A stretch of 64,000 nt of DNA from Phaseolus vulgaris (Eukaryota; Streptophyta; Magnoliopsida; Fabales; Fabaceae), in assembly GCF_000499845.2 (NCBI RefSeq), contig NC_023756.2, positions 33,541,406 through 33,605,405 of the forward strand, given 5' to 3'. Both the position numbers and the translations under genes were made by a program. Numbering within the stretch: position 1 is the stretch's first letter; each line of letters opens with the position of its first letter. The notes beneath the pieces are model-generated. The model worked only from the letters and a program-made list of their open reading frames with translations, made no database searches and was not told the origin of the DNA. This document shows, in pieces, positions 22,660 to 33,462 of the stretch.

Positions 22660-24401
22660 TTCAACTGTTCCGAATCGAACTCACCTACCACGTTCTCAAA
22701 ACCAGCATCCTGGACGCACTTACTCTTTAAATCCCTTCTAGACTCCGAAGGTTTCGGAAATGTAGCTTGATCATTAAATGCGCAAACCACTTTTTTCCCA
22801 CTCACTGCTTCTCTTTCCAAACGTCCAATAAAAGGTGCGCATTCCTGTGCCTTAGAGTGGGACCCACGATCAACATGCAACTCTCCTTGCACGTCTTCTA
22901 CGCATAAAGACGCTCCTAACCGTTCAGATACACACCCTATTAAATGGCTCTTGCTGCACTTGTCCACGCGTTCTCCAACAACTCTCCTTGCCTTTTCGTC
23001 TTCTGCCTTGGTCTCATTGGTAGCCACTACAGCATTAAAAGATGATTCCACATTCTCTTTCATATAAGAGCTAGAAGAACTGTGCCCAATCAATGATTCC
23101 ACTTTCTCTTTCTTAGAAGAGCAAAGAGAACCGTGCGCATTCAATGCCTCACTTAAAAGTGCTTGAGCAACTACCCCATGCAACTCACGCTCCTTACCAA
23201 GAAAATCCGAATCCAACTTACCCTGAACCATCTCTTCATGCCCCAATCTTCCTCCTCCGACGACGCCCCCCTCACCTTCTCCGGCCTCACCAAAATCCGA
23301 CCCCACTGAATCGCACAAGCTAGCCCATAGTCTTCCTTCATTTGAGCTTGCTTCAGTGTCTACCTCTGATCCACCGCCGTTCCATTTGCCAATCCACATC
23401 TCCGGGAAGCTCACCTCTTCTTCGAAGGTCACCTTGCACTGGCAGCCATTGATAACAAAAACCTTCTCCATATTAATAGTACTGCTTACCAATGTTTTCA
23501 CCCTAACACGAGCAAACTCCAGTATTTCTCTCTTCTCGGTTGCTTCATCAATCTCCACCACCTCCCCCACCACTGCCCCTACTTTGGAGAAACTCTGATT
23601 GCACCATAATTGAAGCGGAATTCCTCTGCACTGAACCCATGCATAACGTTCCTTTAATTCAAAAGAACCATCCCATGGGGTAACCGACGTGAAGATTTCA
23701 TCAAACCAAGCTCTGTTGTTTGCTAAGATCTTTCGCAGACTACCTTCTTCTTCACATGAGAGCAGAGCAAATCTTCCTCCAAGATATCTCAGCTTTACTA
23801 AACTGAAACCTCCCATCACAAAGCTTTCCTTAATCGATTGCAAGCATGGAAACTCCTTAAAACTACCAACATAGCTTCCTTCTAGCCAAGAGTCCTGATT
23901 CATTTCCACTGTGAACTGATAAGCTGTCTCGTCCCCCTGTGAACTACTTGCGTTCTCCCCTGATCCATTCTTGACTGCACCACCTGAAACTACGTGAGCA
24001 AACGTGAGCTGCTCCGTCTGCTTCCCCTTCACCTTCCCCGCATACCTAGGTTGCGTTATGTTCAGCTTTGAGTCCCACTCAATCCTTGACCCTTCAAACC
24101 TCTGCTTCCTTGGTCCATCCTTCCTTTGATATTTGGGAAGGTTCACCTGCAACTTCCAAGTGCCAATCCAAATTGCATCCAGCTTTCTTTCCAGAGAAAA
24201 GACATCATTCACTCCCTGAAACTTTACAAACCCAAACTTCTGTTTCCTTGCATTAAGTTTTCTTGAAACGAAAACATCCAGAACCCTTCCCCACCTTTGA
24301 AAAACCTTCCAAAGGTCTCTCTCCATAAAATGATCAGGGAAGTTAGTAAAGAAAAAGGAAGTATCCGCCATTGACTCCCCTCCCTCGCCGGAAAACCTCA
24401 C
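22602..24401 (-). CDS. L1 ORF1 protein with RRM domain
   Basis: A 599-residue frame. Residues about 12-85 form an RNA-recognition motif: FFFTNFPDHF matches RNP2 and QKFGFVKFQG matches RNP1. Residues about 190-330 resemble the DUF4283-type region common in plant LINE ORF1 proteins (for example YAWVQCRGIPLQLW). The rest is low-complexity, acidic and Ser-rich. In L1 elements ORF1 binds element RNA and forms the ribonucleoprotein that carries ORF2. The first ATG is at 24401; a second in-frame ATG ten codons later (MADTSFFF) sits just before the RRM and is an equally plausible start. The leader upstream is only about 30 nt. No CCHC knuckle is visible. Confidence 0.85.
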   Translation of the reverse strand: MRFSGEGGESMADTSFFFTNFPDHFMERDLWKVFQRWGRVLDVFVSRKLNARKQKFGFVKFQGVNDVFSLERKLDAIWIGTWKLQVNLPKYQRKDGPRKQRFEGSRIEWDSKLNITQPRYAGKVKGKQTEQLTFAHVVSGGAVKNGSGENASSSQGDETAYQFTVEMNQDSWLEGSYVGSFKEFPCLQSIKESFVMGGFSLVKLRYLGGRFALLSCEEEGSLRKILANNRAWFDEIFTSVTPWDGSFELKERYAWVQCRGIPLQLWCNQSFSKVGAVVGEVVEIDEATEKREILEFARVRVKTLVSSTINMEKVFVINGCQCKVTFEEEVSFPEMWIGKWNGGGSEVDTEASSNEGRLWASLCDSVGSDFGEAGEGEGGVVGGGRLGHEEMVQGKLDSDFLGKERELHGVVAQALLSEALNAHGSLCSSKKEKVESLIGHSSSSSYMKENVESSFNAVVATNETKAEDEKARRVVGERVDKCSKSHLIGCVSERLGASLCVEDVQGELHVDRGSHSKAQECAPFIGRLEREAVSGKKVVCAFNDQATFPKPSESRRDLKSKCVQDAGFENVVGEFDSEQLKWNSLGPRWREKELSGGRD

Positions 24402-24431
24402 TCTACCTATCCCTCGCCGGAAAGCCTCACT
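24384..24431 (-). repeat. Direct repeat at the L1 5' end
   Basis: CCCTCGCCGGAAA(A/G)CCTCAC occurs twice (about 24388 and 24411), spanning the 5' leader and the ORF1 start. It may be part of a short promoter repeat or a slippage product. Confidence 0.75.
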
Positions 24432-24959
24432 GTCAATATAACAAATAATTATTTTTTGTCTCTAAAATTAAATTCTAGTTAATCTTTTGTGGTTAACACA
24501 TGTAGGTGATTAGGGTTGGGTAACTTGGTATGGTGTGGTAATAATAGATGGTTAGAGAAAATTCTATATATGTCATGATGGTTAGTTGGCTTTGGTTGTT
24601 TCTTTGGGTAGAACTACTGGTTGACTTACTTCTGTGTAGGGATGAAAGTGTTTTGTGAGCTGATTGAAGTCTGTACTGTAAATGCAAAGAGCTATTTTTA
24701 AAGAGTCACCTCCTAAGTTAGGATTTATGCAAATTACAAGTAGCATATGTGGAGTCAAACAACATGTATTATGGATGGTATTTAATGTTCTAATTATGAA
24801 GGAGATGATCTTTTTTTTTCCTCGAGTGAGTCTTTTTCTGTTGTGTTAGTCAGAGTGGTCTAATCTTGGGTGACTTTATTTTCACCCTATATGTTTGCTA
24901 CTATATGAGTGAAATGTGAAAGAGAAATTTATAGGTTTATGGGAATTTTTTATGAACAT

Positions 24960-25063
24960 TTTTGTGGTCTCATTTGTATAGAATTGATTGTTTGTAGATG
25001 GGTTGGGTACCCCAAGTACACTTTTATTTATTTATATATTCTTTTTTGCTGATAAAAGAACAA
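24960..25063 (+). mobile_element. Eroded LINE 3' end (copy D)
   Basis: GGGTTGGGTACCCCAAGTAC followed by a TTTTATTTATTTA tail and GCTGATAAAAG matches the 3' UTR pattern of the other copies. The stem is reduced to GTAC / GTAC with a shortened loop. The 5' limit is unknown. Confidence 0.55.
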
Positions 25064-25068
25064 TAATT

Positions 25069-25195
25069 TAGGTTTCAATAAATAATAAAATAAAATAAAA
25101 ACATTTTAGGGATACTTCAACCCATAAACAAAAGATAAACATGAAACTTTTAGAACAAATCTAAAAACAAAACAAGGACCTAACAAAATCAGCAA
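25069..25195 (-). mobile_element. Eroded LINE 3' end (copy E)
   Basis: In minus sense GGGTTGAAGTATCCC keeps the right arm of the stem-loop but has lost the left arm and part of the loop. It lies next to copy D in the opposite orientation. Confidence 0.45.
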
Positions 25196-27814
25196 CATAG
25201 CATTATAGTATACTTAGGCAATATAGTAAATAATTATTTTTTATCTCTAAAATTAATTTTTATTTAATGATTTTATTGTAATATTTACTCAATTATATAG
25301 ATAATTTAATATTTATATGATTTATTTGAGAACAAACTAAGAATAAAAAGGATAAAAAGGAGGGATTAGTTAGAAACAGAATGAAAATTTCACAATATGT
25401 TTGACACTATAAAGCACAACACCAATAAAATTGAATCCGAATGTCCCATGAAGAGGGCCTAACTAGAAAAAGCTCACTCTCGTGGGTTTAGAATATACCA
25501 TGGCTCTTGACTAGAACCACTAATGTTGTCTCTGTGTTTCTACTTTCCGAGATTGTTTCATTTTTCTTTTCAAAAAGAAGGTTTTGGAGTGATGCAAGCT
25601 TTCCAGGGTAAAGTAAATGTATAGCATTCAACAAAGAACAGTAGTGGCATTGCGTGTAACCCACAAATCAAAACGTTAACAAAAAAAATATTTACAACCA
25701 AAGCATGTGATGCTGAGTTGGAAAAAGGGACTAAAAGACAAAACAAGATGGAAAGGATGCCCTAGGAATCTTCAAACATATATTTAGGTTTAACCATGAA
25801 ATAATTTTCTAACAACATCATAAGATTGAGTTAAGGTTATACTTAAACTTTAAGATGATAATTAACGATATTGGCCAGGTTTATCATATCATCTACTACT
25901 ATACCATCAATAAATAACATAGTTTTATATTTGAAACATTTAATTGTTTTAGAGGTATATAATTGAAATAAAATACACAGAAAAATGGGTGCAAACTTAT
26001 TTCATTAGTGAATTCTATATAATTAGTTAATTTGAAACCTAAATTCTATAAATAAGAAATTGAAATTTGAAAACTTGATAAGAGCTCTCACTGCTCACAA
26101 TTCGAAGAACTTTTCTTCATCATCTTGTCCCAGTAGCATATTTGAGGAAGGCCAAAAGTCACACCTTTAGAGCCATTTGCATGCCTTTAGAATATGGACC
26201 CAACAGAATCCTCGATTGTAGCGTTAGGGCTTGCATAGACCCCCACCACCCATGGAAGAAAATATTTTAATACATGAACAAAGAGAAAGTTGGAAGAAGA
26301 TAAAGAATTGGGAGAAGAATTATATATACACAAATCCTTCAATAAATTAACTGCATCATGATACAAAGTAATAGTGATGTGAAAGAATGTCTTGTTTGTT
26401 CTGTGATATCGAAGCAAAGAAGTGTGTTTGCCAACATTTGTTTGAACAATAGTGGAGGAGAAACTTTTGGATCTTTAGGTCACGGTTGTGTCAACAATAG
26501 GAACGAGCATTGTCCCACTTTATTCAGGCTTGTCCTAATTGTCAAATAGTTTATCATTATATGTGTCATTGGTTTGCGCAAAAGATCATTCTGTGGTTTA
26601 AGATCATTTGGGTTTGGACCAATAATTTAGGTTACACGGACAAACCTAAATTTCTTATAATATGTAACCATGACCAAACCCTTATGAGTATTTCAAACCT
26701 TGTACACCAGCTGCATAATTATATGTTTATAAAGTAAAAGCTGGTTTTGTCTGTGGGTCGGTCTCCTAAGCTGTCAAAATTTGATGGGTTAGGTTGGTAT
26801 TTTTAATTCTTCATTTTCCTTTGATTCATCCTATTTAAATCACCAAACTGGCATATCAAAGGCGAGATGAGGTAGCACGAGCTGATCCATTAGTCTGCCT
26901 TTTTTTAAATTAAAAATTAAAAAATAATTTAAAAGATTAACTTTTTTTATTATAGTATTTGAATGATACGATTATACAATAGTTTGCTGAATAGTTTTGT
27001 AACATAAATTAACACTTACAAATTAAGTTTCAATTACTAATTATAATTATAATGTAATTTAACATGTAAAGGTAATAATCATTTTATTTTATCTAATTAA
27101 AAAAATTAATTAATCAATTAAAAATAAAAATTATGTATATAATTCTCATTTATGTATATAACTAAATGTGATTTTAATATATATAAGTTGGCAGACTTAT
27201 TTAAACAAGTCAAGATTTTTAACTTTTATTATAGCGACCTGGCAAACACATACCCATTACAACCCTAACATACATGTCCTTCCCCTCCAAAAACATACTT
27301 ATAGATAAGCATTATTGTATGCAACATAAACATGAGAACATTACATACACTAGATAACTAGTATTATACTTATTTTAGTATTCTAGAGCAAAGTATAGAA
27401 CCAACATTTCTCCTTCGTTCAATATATCCTTTTTGTCTTAGCTTCTACACTTTAAACCTTCCTTACATATTGCATACAATTAAATGTCTTGGTAGAGTTA
27501 AATGTATTGGTAGTGCAAACATTGAGTTTTGTATCCTTGGACTCCTTATCATAAATGAACTTTTTCAAGAGTGTGTATTTAAGAAGTTGTTTTCCTACAT
27601 GGATGAAAAATACAAAGATACCAAACTATCCAACTTTCTCATTTCCACACCCTTGATCTATCCACCTCTTATAAACTTGCTTTAAGTACAACACTATCCT
27701 ACAACAATCAACATCAGGTTGCCAATTGTCTGTCATTGTTACAACCATGAATTTAGAATATCTTTAATAAATTACTGGTAACATGGGTCATACAACAGAT
27801 AAACAATTAATAAT
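25196..27814. other. AT-rich stretch, no gene seen
   Basis: No recognisable domain or TE terminus. 25215-25260 repeats the sequence next to the L1 insertion site at 24434-24480 (AAATAATTATTTTTT(G/A)TCTCTAAAATTAA), so it is probably another copy of the inverted-repeat element's end. Small frames at 26358-26549 and 27470-27685 have no family resemblance. Confidence 0.5.
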
Positions 27815-28210
27815 TATTCTTGAATGGGGTTGGAACCAAGAGAACGATTCGAAATGCTACTCGCTCGTCGGTCTTCTCCACCTTACTCCCTCTTCTCGGT
27901 GGAACTCTCACTCGCTCTTCCACTCCTCCTCCTTGATAGTTCTGGACTCGGATGGTACCTGCAAATGGTACTCCGACGCTCAAGTCAGACTTCAGCACTT
28001 GACACTCAGTATTTAGGATTAGATGATTGCGTACCTGATTCATTAGGATTTGTGTTAACATATATGATTATTGTGGGGCCATTATCGTTAATTGGCCTAA
28101 TAAAAGGAGATTAACAAACACTGGGATTAATCAGTCTTACTATTGATCATGTCGGTCAGTTTGGACCGGGTGCCGAGTCTTATGTTTGGTCGTGCGGACC
28201 CTATCGGTAC
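27815..28210 (-). repeat. gypsy-3 3' LTR (diverged)
   Basis: Aligns with 43819-45290 (minus the solo LTR) through almost its whole length. Terminal TG has become TA on the plus strand by transition. It is followed by CCCCTACCCCTAGGCTCGAG, a purine tract on the minus strand matching the polypurine-tract position of gypsy-1 and gypsy-2. Confidence 0.75.
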
Positions 28211-29006
28211 CCCTACCCCTAGGCTCGAGGATGTTTAATCCGAAGAGTCTTAATCCAAGGTCAATATGATGATTGGACTTCCCGAGGTGGGACGTGACGT
28301 TGGCGGCGCCGAACGCGTGACGTGACGCATAATGATGACAAGGTGTTTTGGCACCCTTTGATGTGAGTCCACACTAAAGTTTTTTAAAAAACTAATAAAT
28401 GTGTACGTTAAATACAAATAATAATAAAATATTAAGATTGTGAAGGTTTAGCCCATGCTAAATGTTAAATATATTTTTAAATTAAATTTAAATCGATAAT
28501 AAGTTTAAAAAGGTTGTAAATATTTGAATTATGTTAAAATAGTAATATATTGAAGAAGAATTTCACATAAAGTTGAAAGATAACATAATAATAATATCTT
28601 TGCATGAGTAATATGATAAAATTAAAAATATTAATGAAATTTAATTGTCTTAAAAAACCTAATTATTTATTTAATTTGATTCTTATGTTCATAATAAAAG
28701 ATATAACCTTTTTATACTACATTATACTAAAAAATATTAAAAAACTACATTTTGTTTTTATACTTAATTTATTCTTGTTAATTTATAATTTATGCTATAT
28801 AAATAAAATAGATTATATCAAATATTGGTTATATATACATAAATATGATAAAAGTAATTATTATTTAAAATTCTTTGAAATGAATTATCACATGAGTTAG
28901 ACCGTCACAATGAAATGAGGATTAAAGTATGTAACACTAGACAATGTAATTATCATTAGATTATCTAACATGAGTTTTTCATTCATAATTAAATGAGAAT
29001 TAGACA

Positions 29007-29150
29007 TCTATACCTATATATAAAGAGAATTATCCTCTTAACTGTTCTTTTGGTTTACATACTTCTTGGTTTAACCCTTATATTAATATTTATTTTAGTA
29101 TTTTATCTTGGACATTTCAGTCATGTCGTCATTTTTTTCTGAACCGTTAC
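29007..29150 (+). mobile_element. Helitron 5' end, 3' end not found
   Basis: TCTATACCTATATATAAAG after an A closely matches the 5' end of the Helitron at 9702-11069 (minus strand), and the match continues through CCTCTTAACTG and TTATATTAATATTTA. No GC-rich hairpin with CTAG/CTRR follows before gypsy-2 or after it, so the copy is truncated or its end has decayed. Confidence 0.65.
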
Positions 29151-29613
29151 TAAATAACTTGTAGTTTTTATGAGATTTGGTTTTGAAAGTTGCTTTTTAA
29201 AAAAAAATTAATATTCTATTTTGTTTTTAAAACTAATATATGTTGTATGTATTGTTTTTACATCACATTTTTTATTTTTTTATGCTAGGTCTTCTTCTCT
29301 TTTAATCATTTTGGGTATTCTTTTCTTCTAGTCATTTTTCATAGTTGTTTCTAATTTGATACTCATTTTTCTGACTTGCATTAATATGTAATACTATTTT
29401 GCATCAATAATTAATTGAAATATTATGGTGTCTTAACTGTCATTGTAATATTTTTAATTTATAAAAAACTAAACTAATAAAAACTCATCTCTAAACCCCT
29501 TTGTAAATTAAAACCAATGAGTTCAAGATTCAATAATGAACACAAAAATAGGATACAATGGTATTTAACAAAGAATATGGTTTTGCTCCTATGAGTTAGG
29601 ATGGTCTTCGGTG

Positions 29614-29812
29614 ATTCGAAGAAGACATTGGATGAAGGACAACTTCATTCAGTTATTTCTCAAACGAAATCTTTCACATATGTTGTGTTTATATTTGAGG
29701 ATATACTGTTCTCGAAGACATTGGACGAAGGAAAACTTCTTTCAATTATTTCTCACGAATAGAAATTTTCTTATGTTGTGTTTGTAGTTGTGAATATACG
29801 GTTCTCAAAGAC
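29614..29812. repeat. 93-bp imperfect tandem repeat
   Basis: GAAGACATTGG recurs at 29621 and 29714, and TTCTC(G/A)AAGAC at 29709 and 29802, giving a 93-bp period and just over two units. Confidence 0.8.
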
Positions 29813-30277
29813 AGATTTACATGATATTATGTGTATTCTAGTTTTAAACTATAGATATTATTGGGTATAATATATCAATATTACATTTACGATTATGATA
29901 TAATTTAATCTGATCATAATATTAATGGATGATAACTATTCATCGTTTTAAAACAAATAATATATTATCTATATTTCTTTTAAATAAATATAAATACATA
30001 ACACACATCATAATAATAAAAAAAAATTGTGGATATTTAACTGAAAATGAGTTTTAGATATTTATTATGAAATTCCATTTTATGCATTTAGGAATTACCT
30101 TCTAATCTTAAACTAAGAATGAACTCAAGAAAATATAAATTAATCAATCTTTAGTGTTCAAGTTATCTCACCCACTTTATACATAATTTATTTCATCTAA
30201 GATAAATATGCTAAAAATAATTGACTTCAAACACTTTAAACTACTAGATTGAAAAAATAATTTACTTTTATTAAAAC

Positions 30278-31120
30278 TGTTCCTGCCGGATGACTCGAGG
30301 GTCTTCGTACGTCTCGCGATACTCCCACGCCCGATTCTCTGTGCCTTCATTCGTGTTTTTCTCTCGATCAAAACACCTGAAATCACAAAGACAAGGGACG
30401 CCCTAGAGGTTGTTTGCACTCTGACGCTCAAGTTAATCTTAGGACTAGGAAACACCAAAACTGTTTTACGTGTGTGTGTTAAGCGGCACAAATGAATAGC
30501 GTACCTTACTAAGTTTGTTACTTCCCTTTATATAGCCTAGGATTTCCACTGTTTCCGTTACCCAAAATGGAATTTTTGAGGGGTGGTCCTCAGCGCTGCC
30601 ATTACCCTCTCTTAGGATAACCTAGTGCGTGGGGTTCCCTATCTGGAGTGCAACCTCTGACGGGACGACCACCTGGATGCCTCCTCGTGCACCTGATCTC
30701 TTGGGTCACCCGTCCTGGAAGCGCCCTAGCTGTCCACGGGTCACGCATGCAGCTCACCCCCAGGAAGTGACCCTCACAAGTCATATCTTTCCCAGCGGCT
30801 CTATACTTGTGTTACGCCTAAACGCATCATCCACACCACATGCATGGGTTCTCGTGACCTAGGCTTCTCCCTACTGATAACTGGTGTGTGGTCTGGGATC
30901 CACCTCTCGTGGCCCAGCTCTGCTCTTTGAGTCACCGATGTCCGACCTCTCTACACTGCCTAGTGACACGTCGACACATCCTGGTGACCGATGTCTGACC
31001 ACTCTTCAGTATCTTGGCGCATGTGCCTCGCGAGACACTAAACCATGCTGCTAGTGGGACCCAGCGTACGTGGCCCCTTTACTACTAGTGGTCAACTACG
31101 CCCGAGGACTGGTTGGTACA
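30278..31120 (-). repeat. gypsy-2 3' LTR
   Basis: 843 bp; the plus strand begins TGTTCCTGCC and ends GGTACA. A TATA-like TATATAAAGG (minus strand, about 30525-30534) lies in U3/R. Confidence 0.92.
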
Positions 31121-31138
31121 CAAGCCCCCAGTCTCGAG
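31121..31138 (-). other. gypsy-2 polypurine tract
   Basis: On the minus strand CTCGAGACTGGGGGCTTG abuts the 3' LTR. It would prime plus-strand DNA synthesis. The same position in gypsy-1 reads GACTGGGGGGCTTG. Confidence 0.8.
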
Positions 31139-31282
31139 CTGTAACTTGTTCAACGAAGAGATTGAGTCCTTGCCTCTGAGAACCGCTCTTTTACCTTACT
31201 CGACTGTTCACTTGTGCTGACCTCGCCCTTGCTGTATTTAAGCTGAAGGAGGGCTTAACCGTGGACTGGGATGTTCAGCCTT

Positions 31283-31829
31283 GGCATTCCCACTCGAGAG
31301 GGGGGGGGGGGGTGTTCTCTACGAACCTACCTTTACCGCTCTCGAGACTTCCAACCCAAGGGAGAACTTACAACTGACCTCAGCTTTGCTCAAGGGCGAG
31401 GAGGATTTATCTGGTGAACTATTTCATTCAACCTTGGCATTCCCACTCGAGGGGGGAGGTGTTCTCTTCGAACCTACCTTTATCCTCCTCGAGACTTCTA
31501 ACGCAAGGAAAACAAGTTCTTAACTGACCTCAGCTTTGCTCAAGGGCGAGAAGGATTTATCTGGTGAACTATTTTGTTCAACTTTGGCATTCTCACTCGA
31601 GGGGGGAGGTTTTCTCTAAGAACCTACCTTTACCGCTCTCGAGACTTCTAACGCAAGGAAAACAAGTTCTTAACTGACCTCAGCTTCGCTCAAGGGCGAG
31701 GAGGATTTATATGGTGAACTATTTCGTTCAACCTTAGCGTTGTCACTCGAGGGGGGAGGTGTTCTCTACGAACCTACCTTTACCGCTCTCGAGACTTCTA
31801 ACGCAAGGAAAACAAGTTCTTAACTGAAT
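31283..31829. repeat. gypsy-2 3' UTR tandem array, about 150-bp unit
   Basis: The anchor CACTCGAG plus a G-run starts at about 31291, 31444, 31594 and 31744, giving spacings of 153, 150 and 150. Each unit includes CTCAAGGGCGAGGAGGATTTA (or a close variant). The first unit has an expanded G-run of 13 at 31300-31312. The array lies between integrase and PPT, where Tat elements are known to carry fast-changing repeats. Confidence 0.93.
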
Positions 31830-31860
31830 TGTACAAAACTCGAGAAAATATTCGATCGAA

Positions 31861-31920
31861 ATTTATTGGGTGACCTCATCAAAACACCCTTATAAGGGAA
31901 AAAGAGCATCCCCTAACACG
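31861..31920 (-). other. Conserved noncoding block, gypsy-2 copy
   Basis: ATTGGGTGACCTCATCAAAA...TAAGGGAAAAAGAG matches blocks at 55367-55421 (gypsy-1) and 38423-38480 (gypsy-3), all between integrase and the tandem array. Confidence 0.75.
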
Positions 31921-31939
31921 ATGTACAATGTTATTGTTT

Positions 31940-32460
31940 AACTGGAATAGAACTTGAGGTCGACTGCATTCCATATGTGAGGAATCGCGTCTCCTTCCAG
32001 CGTCTCAAGTTTGCATGTTCCGTCCCCAAGGACCTCTGTCACTCTAAGCTTGCTTCCCAGCTGACATGGGACCGCCAGGGCTGCCTTCTCCAATGCCTGG
32101 TACCTTGCCTCAGGTTCTGGCCATACTTTACTCGTGAAACATATGAGTTTTTGAAACTGGTCCTGTTCCTGAACTAGGACTGTAGTGATCGCCTGGTCGA
32201 CTACCGCAAAAATACAAGCGAAGTGGTGTACTTGGCTGCAGTTTGCACAGGACCAGAGGGTTGGCTAGGTACTCCTTCAACTTGATGAACGCCTCTTTAC
32301 TCTGGGCCTGCACAAACCAATTGCTCCTTCTTAGGCACTGGAGGTAAGGATGGCCGTTGTCTTCTCCAGCTGACGCGGGACTGGACAGGGCGACCATGTG
32401 CCTCATCCCCGCCCCTTCTTTTGGGCTTGCTCCTATCCCACGCTCGGTGGGCTAGAGACC
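31940..32460 (-). pseudogene. gypsy-2 pol remnant: RT thumb/RNase H joined to the integrase end
   Basis: On the minus strand, from 32460, the end of RT and the start of RNase H can be read (GHPYLQCLRRSNWF, FIKLKEYLANPLVLCK, STPLRLYF), then a broken RNase H middle. At about 32055-32065 the sequence jumps to the last codons of integrase (a KLETLEG-like word). Roughly 2 kb present in gypsy-1 between these points is missing. Frame is lost more than once. No function possible. Confidence 0.8.
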
Positions 32461-33441
32461 CAGAAACTTCCCTGCTTCTATTCTGAACACGCACTTCTCG
32501 GGGTTCAGCTTCAATATGGACTTAGCTATCGTCGTGAATAACTCTTCTAGGTCGGCAAGATGTCGTTCTTTCACCCACTGGTGGATAGGTCGAACCTTGG
32601 CAATCCGATCCTGCGCTGTTTGGTCTAGAGCATCGTCATGCTTGGAGACCCCTTCTCCAATCTCTCTTTCCCCTGCACCGTCGACCGGCTCAGGTCGCCT
32701 TTGCTGAGCGGTCCCTGCATGATTGATCTCGGGCTGGGCGACCTCTCCTGAGTGCGGTGCACGTGTAGTGACCATGAATACACCTCTCTTTGTTTTGAGG
32801 CTGTTCTCATAACACCTATGTGCCTCCTTCTGGTCTGACTTGATAGTAATCACCTTTCCCGCCAAGTCAGGTAGCTTCATCTTCATGTGCCTCGTCGATG
32901 GCACCGATCCCAGCCTGTTCAGCGTAGGTCTACCCGCCAGCATGCTATAAGTAGAGGGGGCATTGACGACGAGGTACCTGATGTTCTCCGTACGGGACGC
33001 GGTACCATCCGTGAAGGTGGTCCTCAGCTCCAAGTGTCCACGCACCTCCACCTGATCTCCTGCGAAACCGTACAGGGAGCCAGTATAAGGCCTTAACATG
33101 TCGGGGAACAACTGCAGCTTGTTGAAAGTCGTCCGGAACATCACGTCTGCCGAGCTTCCTTGATCCACCAATACCCGGTGCACCTTCCTCCCAGCGGTTA
33201 CTACGAAGATCACCACCGGGTCGTTGTCATAGGGAACAACGTCTTGGAGATCTGCTTTGGTGAAGACAAGGTCGACGTCGAAGGCGTCGTCTGCCCTTTG
33301 TGCTTCGACTGACATCACCGCCCGCGCATACTTCTTCCGCTGGGAAGCGGTGTAACCTCCTCTTGAGAATCCTCCCGCAATGGTGTGGATTTCACCATGT
33401 ACGGGAACTTCATGCCCCTGTTCACCACCTGTCACCACCAC
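32452..33441 (-). pseudogene. gypsy-2 gag-end and protease, fused to the RT thumb by a deletion
   Basis: A 329-residue frame. It starts in the gag-protease linker (VPVHGEIHTIAGGF) and contains an apparently intact retropepsin-like region with the active-site loop VLVDQGSSADV (about residues 90-100) and the NAPSTYSMLAGRPTLNRLG segment. Near residue 290 it passes abruptly into LADLEELFTTIAKSILKLNPEKC, which in gypsy-1 lies after the polymerase active site. The entire RT palm, including the Y-x-D-D motif, is therefore deleted. A protease for polyprotein processing might still fold, but the product would lack polymerase. Confidence 0.85.
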
Positions 33442-33462
33442 GTCCTCGACACTCTGTTTTTC

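Larger units (their letters stand above)
18238..24431 (-). mobile_element. Nearly full-length L1 LINE (copy B), 6.2 kb
   Basis: On the minus strand: a short 5' leader, ORF1 with an RRM, ORF2 with endonuclease and reverse transcriptase, and a 3' UTR of about 150 bp with stem-loop and poly(A) (T-run 18238-18244). The 8-bp target duplication GTCAATAT flanks it (18230-18237 and 24432-24439). ORF2 has a single nonsense codon and ORF1 one frame change, so this is the youngest-looking LINE here and may have moved fairly recently. Confidence 0.92.

Noticed and set aside
24434..25260. 44-bp near-identical repeats flanking LINE copies D and E as a target duplication
   Set aside because: Too long and too diverged for a LINE TSD; more likely two copies of the inverted-repeat element's end.
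28604..28900. 98-residue Ile/Lys/Tyr-rich frame
   Set aside because: Composition simply follows AT-rich DNA; no family resemblance.
30602..30862. Open frames in the gypsy LTRs (also 35066-35542, 50416-50732, 61622-61938)
   Set aside because: Lie in LTR noncoding sequence, occur in both LTR copies, no domain.
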